Assembly: GCF_020526085.1 (NCBI RefSeq)
Contig: NZ_CP084874.1
Location: 2,108,001 to 2,172,000 of the forward strand
Direction of reading: 5' to 3'
DNA length: 64,000 nucleotides
Source of the DNA: Klebsiella africana
GTDB taxonomy: Bacteria; Pseudomonadota; Gammaproteobacteria; Enterobacterales; Enterobacteriaceae
Made by a program: the position numbers and the translations under genes. The notes below the pieces were generated by a model. The model saw only the letters and a list, made by a program, of their open reading frames with translations. It was not told the origin of the DNA and did not search any database. Position 1 is the stretch's first letter; each line of letters begins with the position of its first letter. This document shows positions 27,630 through 36,186 of this stretch, piece after piece.

Positions 27630-27641
27630 GGCGCACTCACG

Positions 27642-29222
27642 CTAGAGCACGCGAAAACCGTGGGTGCCGTCGCGGGCCAGCTGATCCACCAGGCCATACT
27701 CCCACTCCAGATAAGCCTGCATGGCTTCGGCGGAATTATCGGTTCCTTCGTACGGACGACGATAGCGGTCCCGGCGCTCGACGGCGAGGCCGCTGTCGCC
27801 ATGCGCCAGCGGCAGACCGGCGGCGATCCACGCCAGCGTCCCACCGGTAAGCAATTGCACCGGTTTACCGGTCAAGGCCGCCACCTCCGGCACCGCGTAG
27901 CGGGCCAGCAGACTGCTGCCGCAGGTCACCACGTAACGTTGGGCGGGAGGGATCACGTCCAGGGCCTGGCGCAGCTGCGAGCGCGTTAGCCACCACGCGC
28001 CGGGGATATGGCGGGCAACAAAGTTGGCGCTGGTGGTGAAATCGAGCACCACCGTACCGGGTTCGTCCAGCTGGTGCGCCAGCTGCGCCGGGCTTATCTC
28101 CTCCGCCTGCGGGCCGGGCGGCACCTCGGCGGCCGGCACTCCGCGTTCGCTCAGCTGGCTAGCCGACAGCGCGCTCAGCCGCGCCGTCTCCCAGCCCATC
28201 TGCGCCAGCCACGAGCCGGTAATCGTCGCCCGGATGCCATCGTCATCCAGCAGCACAATGCGCGCGCCCCGCACGCTGGCAAAGTGATCGGTCTCCTGTA
28301 CCAGCTGGCCGCCTGGCGCGCTCAGGCTGCCGGGATAGTGACCCGCCGCGTACTCTTCAGGACTGCGGACATCAAACAGGAAGGTGGTGCGGTCGCTCTG
28401 CTGCCGCCAGCGTTGCAGCGTGGCCTCATCGATGACCGCCACCCCGGCCCGTTCGGCAAAATGCGCCACCTCAGCGGCCCGGGCGCCGGAGGCGCGGGCG
28501 GAGGGATCGTATTGCCGCTGTTGCTGGTGCGCCAGCGTCTGGCCAGCCAACGTCCAGCCGATAGTGCCATTGCGCAGGGCATGGACCGGGTTTGGCACGC
28601 CGGCGTTGATCAGCGACTGGGTGCCGATGATGCTCCGGGTGCGTCCGGCGCAGTTGACGATAACCGGCGTCTGCGGGGAGGGCGTCAGGCTCTCCACCCG
28701 CAGGGCCAGCTCGCCGCCGGGCACGCTGATGCTGCCGGGGATGCTCATGGTCTGGTACTCATCGAAGCGCCGGGCGTCGACGATCACTACCTCCTGCCGG
28801 CTGTCGATGAGCGCCTGAACCTCCCGGGCGCTGAGCGACGGCGTGTGACGCACGCTTTCCACCAATTCACCAAAGGCTTTGCTGGCGGAGTTGACGTCCT
28901 GAAACAGCTCGCCGCCGCTGCGGCGCCAGCCGGCGAGCCCCTCTGTCAGCAGGGCCACATCCTGATAGCCCCAGGCCCGCAGCCGTTCGACGGCGATCTC
29001 CGCCAGACCTTCGCCGTTGTCGTAGACGGTGAGCGGGGTGGTGAAGCGCGGTATCCGCCGGCGGACCTCCAGCTCCAGTTTGCTGAGCGGCAGATTGACG
29101 GCAAACAGCGGATGATCGGTGGCGAAATCGGCCTCTTCGCGGACGTCGATCAGCGCCAGTTCACGACGATCGAGCAGTGCCTGGCGGATCCCGGCGGCCT
29201 GGCGATAAGCGTAGGTGGACAT
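27642..29222 (-). CDS. Four-domain rhodanese-like sulfurtransferase
   Basis: This 526-residue cytoplasmic protein is made of four tandem rhodanese domains of about 125 residues each. The active-site loop holds a cysteine in domain 2 (VNCAGRTRS) and domain 4 (TCGSSLLAR). In domains 1 and 3 the position is Asp (YDNGEGLAE and LDDDGIRAT), so these look catalytically dead. This gives an inactive-active-inactive-active order. The gene lies 5 bp after a cysteine dioxygenase-family gene on the same strand, so a role in handling cysteine- or persulfide-derived sulfur is likely. The exact donor and acceptor are unknown. Confidence 0.85.
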   Translation of the reverse strand: MSTYAYRQAAGIRQALLDRRELALIDVREEADFATDHPLFAVNLPLSKLELEVRRRIPRFTTPLTVYDNGEGLAEIAVERLRAWGYQDVALLTEGLAGWRRSGGELFQDVNSASKAFGELVESVRHTPSLSAREVQALIDSRQEVVIVDARRFDEYQTMSIPGSISVPGGELALRVESLTPSPQTPVIVNCAGRTRSIIGTQSLINAGVPNPVHALRNGTIGWTLAGQTLAHQQQRQYDPSARASGARAAEVAHFAERAGVAVIDEATLQRWRQQSDRTTFLFDVRSPEEYAAGHYPGSLSAPGGQLVQETDHFASVRGARIVLLDDDGIRATITGSWLAQMGWETARLSALSASQLSERGVPAAEVPPGPQAEEISPAQLAHQLDEPGTVVLDFTTSANFVARHIPGAWWLTRSQLRQALDVIPPAQRYVVTCGSSLLARYAVPEVAALTGKPVQLLTGGTLAWIAAGLPLAHGDSGLAVERRDRYRRPYEGTDNSAEAMQAYLEWEYGLVDQLARDGTHGFRVL

Positions 29223-29227
29223 AGTGG

Positions 29228-29830
29228 TTATCCTTGATGTTCGCGGGAGGAATCCCAGATATTGGGTAAATGGCGGTTGGAGTAGCCGGAGATAAACGGT
29301 TTCTGCTGTCCTTCCGGGGTATACACGGCGCGCTTCACCGCGCCGATATTGCCGCCGTAGATGTGAATGCTGATGGAGACGCGATCCGCCAGCGCATTGC
29401 TGACGCGATGAATATCGCCATCGTCAGCGGAGACTTTCTCCACCTGGCCTGCCGCCAGAAGCGTGGCGCCGCCCAGCGCGCGCGGTATGCCATCGGCATC
29501 CAGCTGGTAGCGCTGGTTTTCCTCCGCGCCGCGCAGCATCCCAATGGCTCCCCACACCCGGTGGTCATGGATCGGCGTCGCCTGTCCCGGTCCCCAGACG
29601 AAGCTGACAATCGAGAAGCGCTCCCCGGAGTCGGCATGCAGCAGATACTGCTGGTAATGGTGCGGATGCGGCAGGGTGTACTCTTCCGGCAGCCAGTCGT
29701 CGTAACGCACCAGCGCCGCCAGCCGCTGCGCCACGGCGTCAAGCAGCGGGGCGGTCTGGTGGTGTTCGCGGTGCAGGCGGTCTACCTCATGAATGAAATG
29801 GCGTAATTTTTCCAGTCGTGGTGCAGTCAT
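29228..29830 (-). CDS. Cysteine dioxygenase-family thiol dioxygenase
   Basis: This 200-residue cupin has the metal-binding HDH in ATPIHDHRVWGAIGMLRG and a later His in DGDIHRVSN, the three-His iron site of bacterial thiol dioxygenases. The product would be a sulfinic acid from cysteine or 3-mercaptopropionate; the sequence alone does not decide which. It is the first gene of a two-gene unit with the four-rhodanese protein and is divergent from a LysR regulator, its probable controller. Confidence 0.87.
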   Translation of the reverse strand: MTAPRLEKLRHFIHEVDRLHREHHQTAPLLDAVAQRLAALVRYDDWLPEEYTLPHPHHYQQYLLHADSGERFSIVSFVWGPGQATPIHDHRVWGAIGMLRGAEENQRYQLDADGIPRALGGATLLAAGQVEKVSADDGDIHRVSNALADRVSISIHIYGGNIGAVKRAVYTPEGQQKPFISGYSNRHLPNIWDSSREHQG

Positions 29831-29900
29831 GTGCGGTTCCTGTCAGAGGGACTGGTCAAAACGCTAACAGAGGCGTTAATATTATTTAAATGCAATTTAC

Positions 29901-29916
29901 GCATATATTAATATGC
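29901..29916. promoter_or_regulatory. Inverted repeat in the dioxygenase/LysR divergent promoter
   Basis: GCATAT (29901-29906) and ATATGC (29911-29916) flank ATTA in an AT-rich 106-bp gap between the divergent genes. Similar GCAT-containing repeats occur upstream of the sulfonate operon. It is a candidate site for the LysR protein encoded next to it. Confidence 0.5.
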
Positions 29917-29936
29917 AAATTTCACATAAGGTTTCT

Positions 29937-30830
29937 ATGCGCATTGACGATATCGACGCTTTGCTGGCCACGGTGCAGTTTTCGTCCCTCAATCAGGCCG
30001 CGGAATATCTGGGGATCACCCAGTCGGCCATTACCCGGCGCCTGCAGCGTCTGGAACAAGAGCTGAACGTGACGCTGTTGGAGCGCCAGACCCGCCCGCT
30101 GACCCTGACCGCCGCCGGACACCGGGTGTACGAGCAGTGTCTGAGCATTAAGCGTGAGACGAAAAAACTCTACAGCCTGTTGGATCCGGAAGGCGAGCCG
30201 CGCGGCGCGCTGCGACTCGGCGTACCGCAGAGTCTCAGCGAGATTGCCCTGCCGGCGGCGCTGTCGGCGCTGAGCCAGCAGTTTCCCGGACTGTCGCCGC
30301 AAATCACCTGCGGCTGGAGCGGCCAGCTGCAGCGCCGACTGGAAAACGGCGAGCTGGACGGCATGCTGGCGATGGGGCCGGCCCAGCAAAGCTTCGCCGA
30401 AGGCTACAGCGGACGCCTGCTGTGCCCTCTGGAGGTGGTGCCGATAGCCGCCCGGCGTTTGAATTTACGCGCGTCATCCCTGCGGGAGTGCGCCGAACAG
30501 GGCTGGATCCTTAACCCCGACGGCTGTGGCCTGCGCGCCGGACTGATTCGCGAGCTGCAGAGCCAGGGATTGCGGCTGACGCTTAACGTTGAGAGCGCGG
30601 GCGCACAGCTGCAGATAGCGCTGGTGGCGCAGGGACTGGGGCTGGGTCTGGTGCCGCGGGCGGCGCTGGCCAGTAGCCCGTGGCGGGACGAGATCGCGGT
30701 CCTCAACCTCAGCGATTTTCAGCCTGCGGTCTCACTGTGGCTGATCCACGCCCAGTATTTGGCAAACCTGCAGCCGCCGCTGACCTTTTTCGCCAGCAAA
30801 GTGGTGCAGCAGCTGACTTTATCCGACTGA
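29937..30830 (+). CDS. LysR-family regulator of the sulfur block
   Basis: This 297-residue protein has an N-terminal HTH (MRIDDIDALLATVQFSSLNQ, then AAEYLGITQSAITRRLQRLE) and a C-terminal periplasmic-binding-like effector domain. I chose the ATG at 29937, which follows ATAAGG at good spacing, over one eight codons earlier. It sits between the dioxygenase/rhodanese pair (divergent) and the sulfonate operon (same strand, 144 bp on), and GCAT-type repeats occur in both gaps. It may control both, like CysB or Cbl in sulfur starvation (inference). Confidence 0.85.
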   Translation: MRIDDIDALLATVQFSSLNQAAEYLGITQSAITRRLQRLEQELNVTLLERQTRPLTLTAAGHRVYEQCLSIKRETKKLYSLLDPEGEPRGALRLGVPQSLSEIALPAALSALSQQFPGLSPQITCGWSGQLQRRLENGELDGMLAMGPAQQSFAEGYSGRLLCPLEVVPIAARRLNLRASSLRECAEQGWILNPDGCGLRAGLIRELQSQGLRLTLNVESAGAQLQIALVAQGLGLGLVPRAALASSPWRDEIAVLNLSDFQPAVSLWLIHAQYLANLQPPLTFFASKVVQQLTLSD

Positions 30831-30837
30831 AAATATT

Positions 30838-30894
30838 ATGCATTTTTGTTTAATGCTAATTCAGCATATTAAGATATGATAAAAATGCATTTTG
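30838..30894. promoter_or_regulatory. Cluster of LysR-type repeats upstream of the sulfonate operon
   Basis: Two ATGCATTTT sequences (from 30838 and 30885), the second within the palindrome AAAATGCATTTT, flank an inverted repeat TAATGCT-N5-AGCATATTA (30851-30871). The arrangement is typical of LysR recognition plus activation sites. Confidence 0.5.
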
Positions 30895-30974
30895 CTCATT
30901 AACACACTCTGTATAGGGTAATGACCAGCGCCGCTGTCGCGGCCACTCCATTACCCTGACGCAAGGAGTTGTTC

Positions 30975-32060
30975 ATGAGCATTCAGTTTCTCGGCATGAT
31001 TGGCCACCGCCTCTCTTCCGAAACGATTGCCCCGGTGGGGCCGATCTTTGACCGCGACTATATCGTTCGCTTTGCGCAAACCCATGAGGCCGCCGGGTTT
31101 GATCGTCTACTGGTCGGCCACTGGTCCGATCAACCCGACGGCTTTCTGGTGACGGCCCTGGCCGGGCTGTCGACGCAGAAAATCCATTACCTGCTGGCCC
31201 ATCGCCCCGGTTTTGTTTCGCCAACCCTTGCCGCGCGCAAATTCGCCACCCTTGAGCACCTGCTGGGGGGCAGGCTGGCGGTGCATATCATCAGTGGCGG
31301 CAACGATGCCGAGCAGCGCCGGGATGGCGATTATCTCGACCACGACCAGCGCTACGCCCGCACCGACGCCTTCCTCGACACCGTGCGCCAGGTGTGGACC
31401 AGCGAGCAGCCGGTGGATATTCACAACGATTTCTATCAGGCCGAGCAGGCCTGGTCCGCCATTCGCCCGCTGCAAAAACCGCATCTTCCGATCTACTTTG
31501 GCGGCTCGTCGGAAGCGGCCATCGCCGTCGCTGGCAAACATGCCGACGTCTTCGCGTTGTGGGGCGAGTCGCTGGCGCAAACTGGCGAGACCATCCAGCG
31601 GGTGCGCGCCGAAGCGGCGAAACACCAGCGTGATATTGGCTTCAGCGTCTCGTTCCGGCCGATTATCGCCGACAGCGAAGCCGAAGCCTGGGAGAAAGCC
31701 GAGCATATCCTGCACGTCGCCACCGAGCAGGCGGCGCAGCGCGGAGGCGGGTTCAAAGCCAAACCGGACAGCATCGGCGCCCAGCGGCTGCGGGCCACCG
31801 CGGCGCAGGGCAGAGTGGTGGACAAACGTCTTTGGACTGGCATTGCCCAGTTGGTGGGCGGCGGACATAACTCCACCGCGCTGGTGGGCACTCCGGAGCA
31901 GGTGGCGGATGCGCTGCTCGATTACTACGACCTTGGCGTGCGTAACTTCCTGATCCGCGGATTCGATCCGCTGAACGACGCGGCCGACTATGGCCGGGCG
32001 CTGCTGCCGATCGCCCGGGAAAAAGCCGCGCAGCGTGCGCTAGCGGAGCGCGCATCGTGA
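30975..32060 (+). CDS. SsuD-like FMNH2-dependent alkanesulfonate monooxygenase (LLM family)
   Basis: This 361-residue luciferase-like monooxygenase has the SsuD-type elements HRPGFVSPTLAARKFATLEH, GGRLAVHIISGG and PIYFGGSSEAAI. Such enzymes cleave the C-S bond of sulfonates to release sulfite, using reduced flavin from a reductase. No reductase gene is next to it. An AAGGAG at 30963-30968 fixes the ATG at 30975; the TTG two codons earlier is too close to it. The stop overlaps the next gene's GTG start by 4 bp. Confidence 0.87.
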   Translation: MSIQFLGMIGHRLSSETIAPVGPIFDRDYIVRFAQTHEAAGFDRLLVGHWSDQPDGFLVTALAGLSTQKIHYLLAHRPGFVSPTLAARKFATLEHLLGGRLAVHIISGGNDAEQRRDGDYLDHDQRYARTDAFLDTVRQVWTSEQPVDIHNDFYQAEQAWSAIRPLQKPHLPIYFGGSSEAAIAVAGKHADVFALWGESLAQTGETIQRVRAEAAKHQRDIGFSVSFRPIIADSEAEAWEKAEHILHVATEQAAQRGGGFKAKPDSIGAQRLRATAAQGRVVDKRLWTGIAQLVGGGHNSTALVGTPEQVADALLDYYDLGVRNFLIRGFDPLNDAADYGRALLPIAREKAAQRALAERAS

Positions 32061-33208
32061 TCTATCCTGAGCGCGACGACTGGGCCCGGCAGCTGACGGC
32101 GCTTCGCCAGCAGATGGCCGAGCAGGCGGCCAGCCTTGACGCCAGCGGCGAGTTTCCCCGGCGTAATATCGACCATCTGCGCGCGGGGGGCTGGTTAAGT
32201 CTCGCCGTGCCGCTATCCTGCGGCGGCGCGGGCGCCAGCCTGGCTCAGCTGCAGCAGGCCATCGCCGCCATCGCCTGGGGAGAGCCGGCGACAGCGCTGA
32301 TCGTCTGCATGCAGTATCTGCACCATTTGCGGCTGGCGGAAAACGACGCCTGGCACGCGCCGCTGCGCCAGCAGGTTTTTCACGATGCTGTCGAACACGG
32401 TGGCCTGATCAACAGCCTGCGCGTCGAGCCGGAGCTGGGCTCCCCGGCGCGGGGCGGCCTGCCGGACACCGTGGCGACCCGCCGCGCGGAGGGCTGGGAC
32501 ATCAGCGGCCATAAAATTTATACCACCGGCATTGAAGGGCTGCGCTGGCTGGCGGTGTGGGCCAGAAGCGATGATAACCCGCCGCTGGTGGGGACCTGGC
32601 TGGTGCCTGGCGACAGCCCGGGTATCACGGTGGTGAAGAGCTGGGATCACGCTGGAATGCGGGCCACCGGCAGCCATGAAGTCATTTTTCACCACGTGCG
32701 AGTGGCGGCAGAGCATGCGGTGGATGTCTGGCCGGCCGATGCGCCTCCCGCCGCCCAGGCCGAACCGTTTCGCCTGTTCGCCAACCGGCAGACGGCGCTG
32801 CTGGCGGCGATCTATGACAGCATCGCCCGCGCCGCTCACGACTGGCTGGTGACGTGGCTGGCGGGGCGGGTGCCGGCCGGTCTCGGGCATGCGCTTTCCC
32901 GACTGCCGCGGGTGCAGGAGAAAGTCGGGCAGATCGCCGGGCTGCTGCTGGTCAACCGCAGCCTGCTGGAGCAGGCCGCCGCGCTGCGCTTATCCGCCAT
33001 CGAGGCCAATCTGGCGAAAGTCACCATCACCGACAACGCCATTCAGGCGGTGAATATCGCGCTCGAGCTGACCGGCAATCATGGTCTCAGCCGACAAAAC
33101 CCGCTGGAACGCCACTACCGCAATGTGCTCTGCGGACGGGTACATACCCCACAGAGCGACAGCGCCTGGCTGGCAGCTGGCAATTTCGTTTTTCAATCAC
33201 AAGGATAA
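32057..33208 (+). CDS. Acyl-CoA dehydrogenase-fold flavoprotein (SfnB/DszC-like)
   Basis: This 383-residue protein has the acyl-CoA dehydrogenase fold: GWLSLAVPLSCGGAGASLAQ, a middle domain with GHKIYTTGIEG and MRATGSHEVIF, and a C-terminal helical domain. Members found next to SsuD-like enzymes are usually sulfur-assimilation monooxygenases or desulfurising enzymes (SfnB, DszC), not beta-oxidation enzymes. The start is GTG, overlapping the upstream stop. It probably prepares or desulfurises the compound imported by the ABC system downstream. Confidence 0.8.
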   Translation: MIYPERDDWARQLTALRQQMAEQAASLDASGEFPRRNIDHLRAGGWLSLAVPLSCGGAGASLAQLQQAIAAIAWGEPATALIVCMQYLHHLRLAENDAWHAPLRQQVFHDAVEHGGLINSLRVEPELGSPARGGLPDTVATRRAEGWDISGHKIYTTGIEGLRWLAVWARSDDNPPLVGTWLVPGDSPGITVVKSWDHAGMRATGSHEVIFHHVRVAAEHAVDVWPADAPPAAQAEPFRLFANRQTALLAAIYDSIARAAHDWLVTWLAGRVPAGLGHALSRLPRVQEKVGQIAGLLLVNRSLLEQAAALRLSAIEANLAKVTITDNAIQAVNIALELTGNHGLSRQNPLERHYRNVLCGRVHTPQSDSAWLAAGNFVFQSQG

Positions 33209-33213
33209 TCACG

Positions 33214-34176
33214 ATGCGTCTATCATTTTCAGGCCGGGTGGCGGCAGCGCTGATGCTGCTGGCGCTGGGCGGCTATGCGGCGGCGCAGGAGCGGATCACT
33301 CTGCGTATCGCCGATCAAAAAGGCGGTATGCGTTCGCAGCTGGAGGCGGCCAACGCCCTGCAAAATCTCCCTTACGACATTAAGTGGGCCGAGTTCCCGG
33401 CCGCCGCGCCGCTGGCGGAAGCCCTCAACGCGGGCGCGGTCGACGCGGGGATCATCGGCGATGCGCCGTTGCTCTTTGCCCTGGCCAACGGTGCGCCGGT
33501 GAAAGCCATTGCTGTGGATAAAAGCAACCCGGCGGGGACCGCGGTGCTGGTTTCCCCCGATAGCACGTTAAAAACCGCCGCCGATTTAAAAGGCAAACGC
33601 ATCGCCACCGGCAAAGGATCGATTGGTCATTTCGTGGCGCTGAAAGCGCTGGAGCAGGCGGGGATTTCTCCAAAGGACGTACAGTGGGTGTTCCTCGGCC
33701 CGGTGGACGCCAAAGTGGCGCTGCTTAACGGTTCGGTGGACGCCTGGGCGACCTGGGAGCCCTACACCACCCAGATGGTGAAGACCAACGAGGGGCAGAT
33801 CCTGGTGAGCGGCAAAGGGCTGCTGCCGGGGAATACCTTCCTCGCGGCAACGGATTCCGCGCTTAACGATCCGCAAAAACGCGCCGCGCTGCAGGATTAT
33901 CTCCAGCGCCTGGCCGGCGCCGAGCGCTGGGCCTACGCCAATCTCGACAGCTACGGCAAAACGCTGGGGGAGATCATCCGCTTCCCGGCGGAGATCGCCC
34001 GCGCGCAGTTTGCCAACCGTCAGTCGCAGTGGCAGCCGCTGACAGAGGAAACCGTGACCCAGCAGCAGGCAACGGCGGACTTTTATCTCGCCAACGGCCT
34101 GATCCGCACCCGGCTGGACGTGAAGCCGACCTTTGACCGCCGTTTTAGCGTGCCCGCTGCTGAGGTAACACCATGA
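33214..34176 (+). CDS. Sulfonate/nitrate-type ABC binding protein (SsuA family), first of two
   Basis: This 320-residue protein starts at the ATG at 33214, 5 bp after the upstream stop and preceded by AAGGATAATC. The open frame extends upstream but overlaps the dehydrogenase. It has a Sec signal peptide ending near GGYAAA (about residue 24). The mature domain is of the SsuA/TauA type: GAVDAGIIGDAPLLF, KGKRIATGKGSIGHF and VDAWATWEPYTTQM. It would deliver a sulfonate or related anion to the permease encoded two genes on. Confidence 0.87.
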   Translation: MRLSFSGRVAAALMLLALGGYAAAQERITLRIADQKGGMRSQLEAANALQNLPYDIKWAEFPAAAPLAEALNAGAVDAGIIGDAPLLFALANGAPVKAIAVDKSNPAGTAVLVSPDSTLKTAADLKGKRIATGKGSIGHFVALKALEQAGISPKDVQWVFLGPVDAKVALLNGSVDAWATWEPYTTQMVKTNEGQILVSGKGLLPGNTFLAATDSALNDPQKRAALQDYLQRLAGAERWAYANLDSYGKTLGEIIRFPAEIARAQFANRQSQWQPLTEETVTQQQATADFYLANGLIRTRLDVKPTFDRRFSVPAAEVTP

Positions 34177-35210
34177 CCAGAACCCCTTTTTCCCGCCGCC
34201 GGTTTTTACAGCTCAGCGGCGGCCTGGCGCTGGCCGGGGTCTCTTTGCCACTATGGGCTCACGATATGGCTGACATGGCCGGCGGCGATGCCCATCCGGC
34301 GCTGCGCCTGCCACAGCCCTACAAGATCAAGCTGGCGATCAATAAAAGCGCGGTATGCCTCGCGCCGGTCGCCGTCGCCGAGCAGCAGAAGATTTTCAGT
34401 AAATATAACCTCGACGTTGAGTTTGTTAACTTCGGCAACTCCACCGATGTGCTGCTGGAAGCGATCGCCACTGGCAAGGCCGACGCCGGGGTGGGGATGG
34501 CGCTGCGCTGGCTGAAGGCGCTGGAGCAGGGCTTTGACGTCAAGCTCACCGCCGGGACCCACGGCGGCTGTCTGAACCTGCTGACGGCCAAAGACTCGCC
34601 GTTCGGCGGCCTCGAGAGCCTGAAGGGTCAAACCATCGGCGTCACCGACATGGCTGGGCCGGATAAAAACTTCTTCGCCATTCTGCTTAAGCGTCACGGT
34701 ATCGACCCGATCAGCGACGTGCAGTGGAAAGTCTATCCGGCGGATCTGCTCAGCGTGGCGCTGGACAAGCGCGAAATCGCCGCCATCAGCGGCAGCGAGC
34801 CGTTCAGCTATCGGCTACTGGAGACAGGCAAGTATCAGCTGATCGCCAGCAATATGACCGGAGATTATGCCAACCTCAGCTGCTGCGTGCTGGGGGTGAG
34901 CGGAAGCCTGGCGCGGGACCATAAACCGGCCGCCGCCGCGCTCACCCAGGCGATCCTTGAGGCGCACAGCTATGCCGCAGCGCATCCGGAAAGCGTGGCG
35001 CAATCGTTCCTCGCCCATGCCCTGAACACCAGTGAAGCGGAGGTGAGCGGCATCCTGCACGGGCAGGGCCACGGCCATCACGCGGTGGGCGAAGCGTTCG
35101 TGAAAGAGCTGACGCAGTACGCGGTCGACCTGCAGCGGGTGCAAGTGATCAAACCGGGTACCGATCCCCATCAGTTCGCGGAGAGTATCTATGCCAACGT
35201 ATTCGCCTGA
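34173..35210 (+). CDS. Second ABC binding protein with a Tat-type signal (NMT1/SsuA family)
   Basis: This 345-residue protein has a twin-arginine signal (SRRRFLQLSGGLALAG) and a mature NMT1/SsuA-like domain (KADAGVGMALRWLK and KGQTIGVTDMAGPDKNFF). His-rich segments lie near the mature N-terminus (HDMADMAGGDAH) and near the C-terminus (HGQGHGHH), which could bind metal. Tat export suggests folding, possibly with a cofactor or metal, before secretion. It overlaps the preceding gene by 4 bp and the permease by 20 bp. It shares little obvious identity with the first binding protein. Confidence 0.83.
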   Translation: MTRTPFSRRRFLQLSGGLALAGVSLPLWAHDMADMAGGDAHPALRLPQPYKIKLAINKSAVCLAPVAVAEQQKIFSKYNLDVEFVNFGNSTDVLLEAIATGKADAGVGMALRWLKALEQGFDVKLTAGTHGGCLNLLTAKDSPFGGLESLKGQTIGVTDMAGPDKNFFAILLKRHGIDPISDVQWKVYPADLLSVALDKREIAAISGSEPFSYRLLETGKYQLIASNMTGDYANLSCCVLGVSGSLARDHKPAAAALTQAILEAHSYAAAHPESVAQSFLAHALNTSEAEVSGILHGQGHGHHAVGEAFVKELTQYAVDLQRVQVIKPGTDPHQFAESIYANVFA

Positions 35211-36186
35211 GCAGGCTCTGGCGCGCCCCACCGGCCGCGCGCCGCTGTGGGGAGAAGGGCTGCTCGCCGCTGCGCTGTGGCTGCTGGGCGGGCTCTTTAC
35301 TCTGACCTGGCCCGACGCCGGGCGGCGCTGGCCGTTTAGCGAAGGGTGGGCGCTGGCGCAATTCACCCTCGGCGGCGGCTTGCTGCTGCTGGCGCTGAGC
35401 TATCGCTACTGGCGGGCGCGCGGCGCGCGTGTGCTGCATGCCGGCAAGTGGCTGGCGTTGTTGCCGGTGCTGTTTGCTGTCTGGGAAGGGCTGACCGCCA
35501 AGAGTGCCGTGCTGCCGGTGCCGTTTTTCGCGCCGCCGCAGGCGCTGATCGAGGTGCTGCACGACGACTGGCCGCGCCTGCTCGACAGCCTGCTGCACTC
35601 CCAGGGGCTGCTGGGGCTCGGCGTGCTGCTGGGCACCAGCAGCGGGTTCATCACCGGTCTGGCCATCGGCTGGTCGCAACGGATTGGCTACTGGGTTCAT
35701 CCGGTGTTACGTCTGCTGGGGCCGGTGCCGTCCACCGCGCTGCTGCCGCTGTGCCTGTTTATTTTTCCCTCGAGCTTCGGCGCCAGCGTGTTTTTGATCG
35801 CGCTGAGCACCTGGTTCCCGGTCACGGTGCTGACCTGGTCCGGGGTCATCGGCATTGATAAAGCGTGGTACGACGTGGCGCGGACCCTCGGCGCCAGCCA
35901 GCGTTTCCTGATCCTGCGGGTGGCGATCCCCGCCGCGTTGCCGAACGTCTTTGTCGGCCTGTTTATGGGGCTCGGCGCGTCGTTTTCGGTGCTGATTGTT
36001 GCCGAAATGGTCGGGGTGAAGTCGGGGATCGGCTTTTACCTCCAGTGGGCCCAGGGCTGGGCGGCCTATCCGAATATGTACGCCGCGCTGTTGGTGATGG
36101 CCTTGCTATGCTCCGGTTTGATCAGTGGATTATTTATGCTGCGTGACCGGCTGCTGAGCTGGCAGCGGGGAGGGATGCAATGGTAA
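35191..36186 (+). CDS. Sulfonate-type ABC permease with an extended N-terminus
   Basis: This 331-residue permease is longer than SsuC/TauC (about 260-275). The extra 80 or so N-terminal residues carry two additional hydrophobic segments (LLAAALWLLGGLF and LAQFTLGGGLLLLALSY). The conserved cytoplasmic EAA-type loop is at VARTLGASQRFLILRVAIP. It overlaps the neighbouring genes on both sides, so the cassette is translationally linked. The added membrane segments may support interaction with the second binding protein; this is speculation. Confidence 0.87.
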   Translation: MPTYSPEQALARPTGRAPLWGEGLLAAALWLLGGLFTLTWPDAGRRWPFSEGWALAQFTLGGGLLLLALSYRYWRARGARVLHAGKWLALLPVLFAVWEGLTAKSAVLPVPFFAPPQALIEVLHDDWPRLLDSLLHSQGLLGLGVLLGTSSGFITGLAIGWSQRIGYWVHPVLRLLGPVPSTALLPLCLFIFPSSFGASVFLIALSTWFPVTVLTWSGVIGIDKAWYDVARTLGASQRFLILRVAIPAALPNVFVGLFMGLGASFSVLIVAEMVGVKSGIGFYLQWAQGWAAYPNMYAALLVMALLCSGLISGLFMLRDRLLSWQRGGMQW

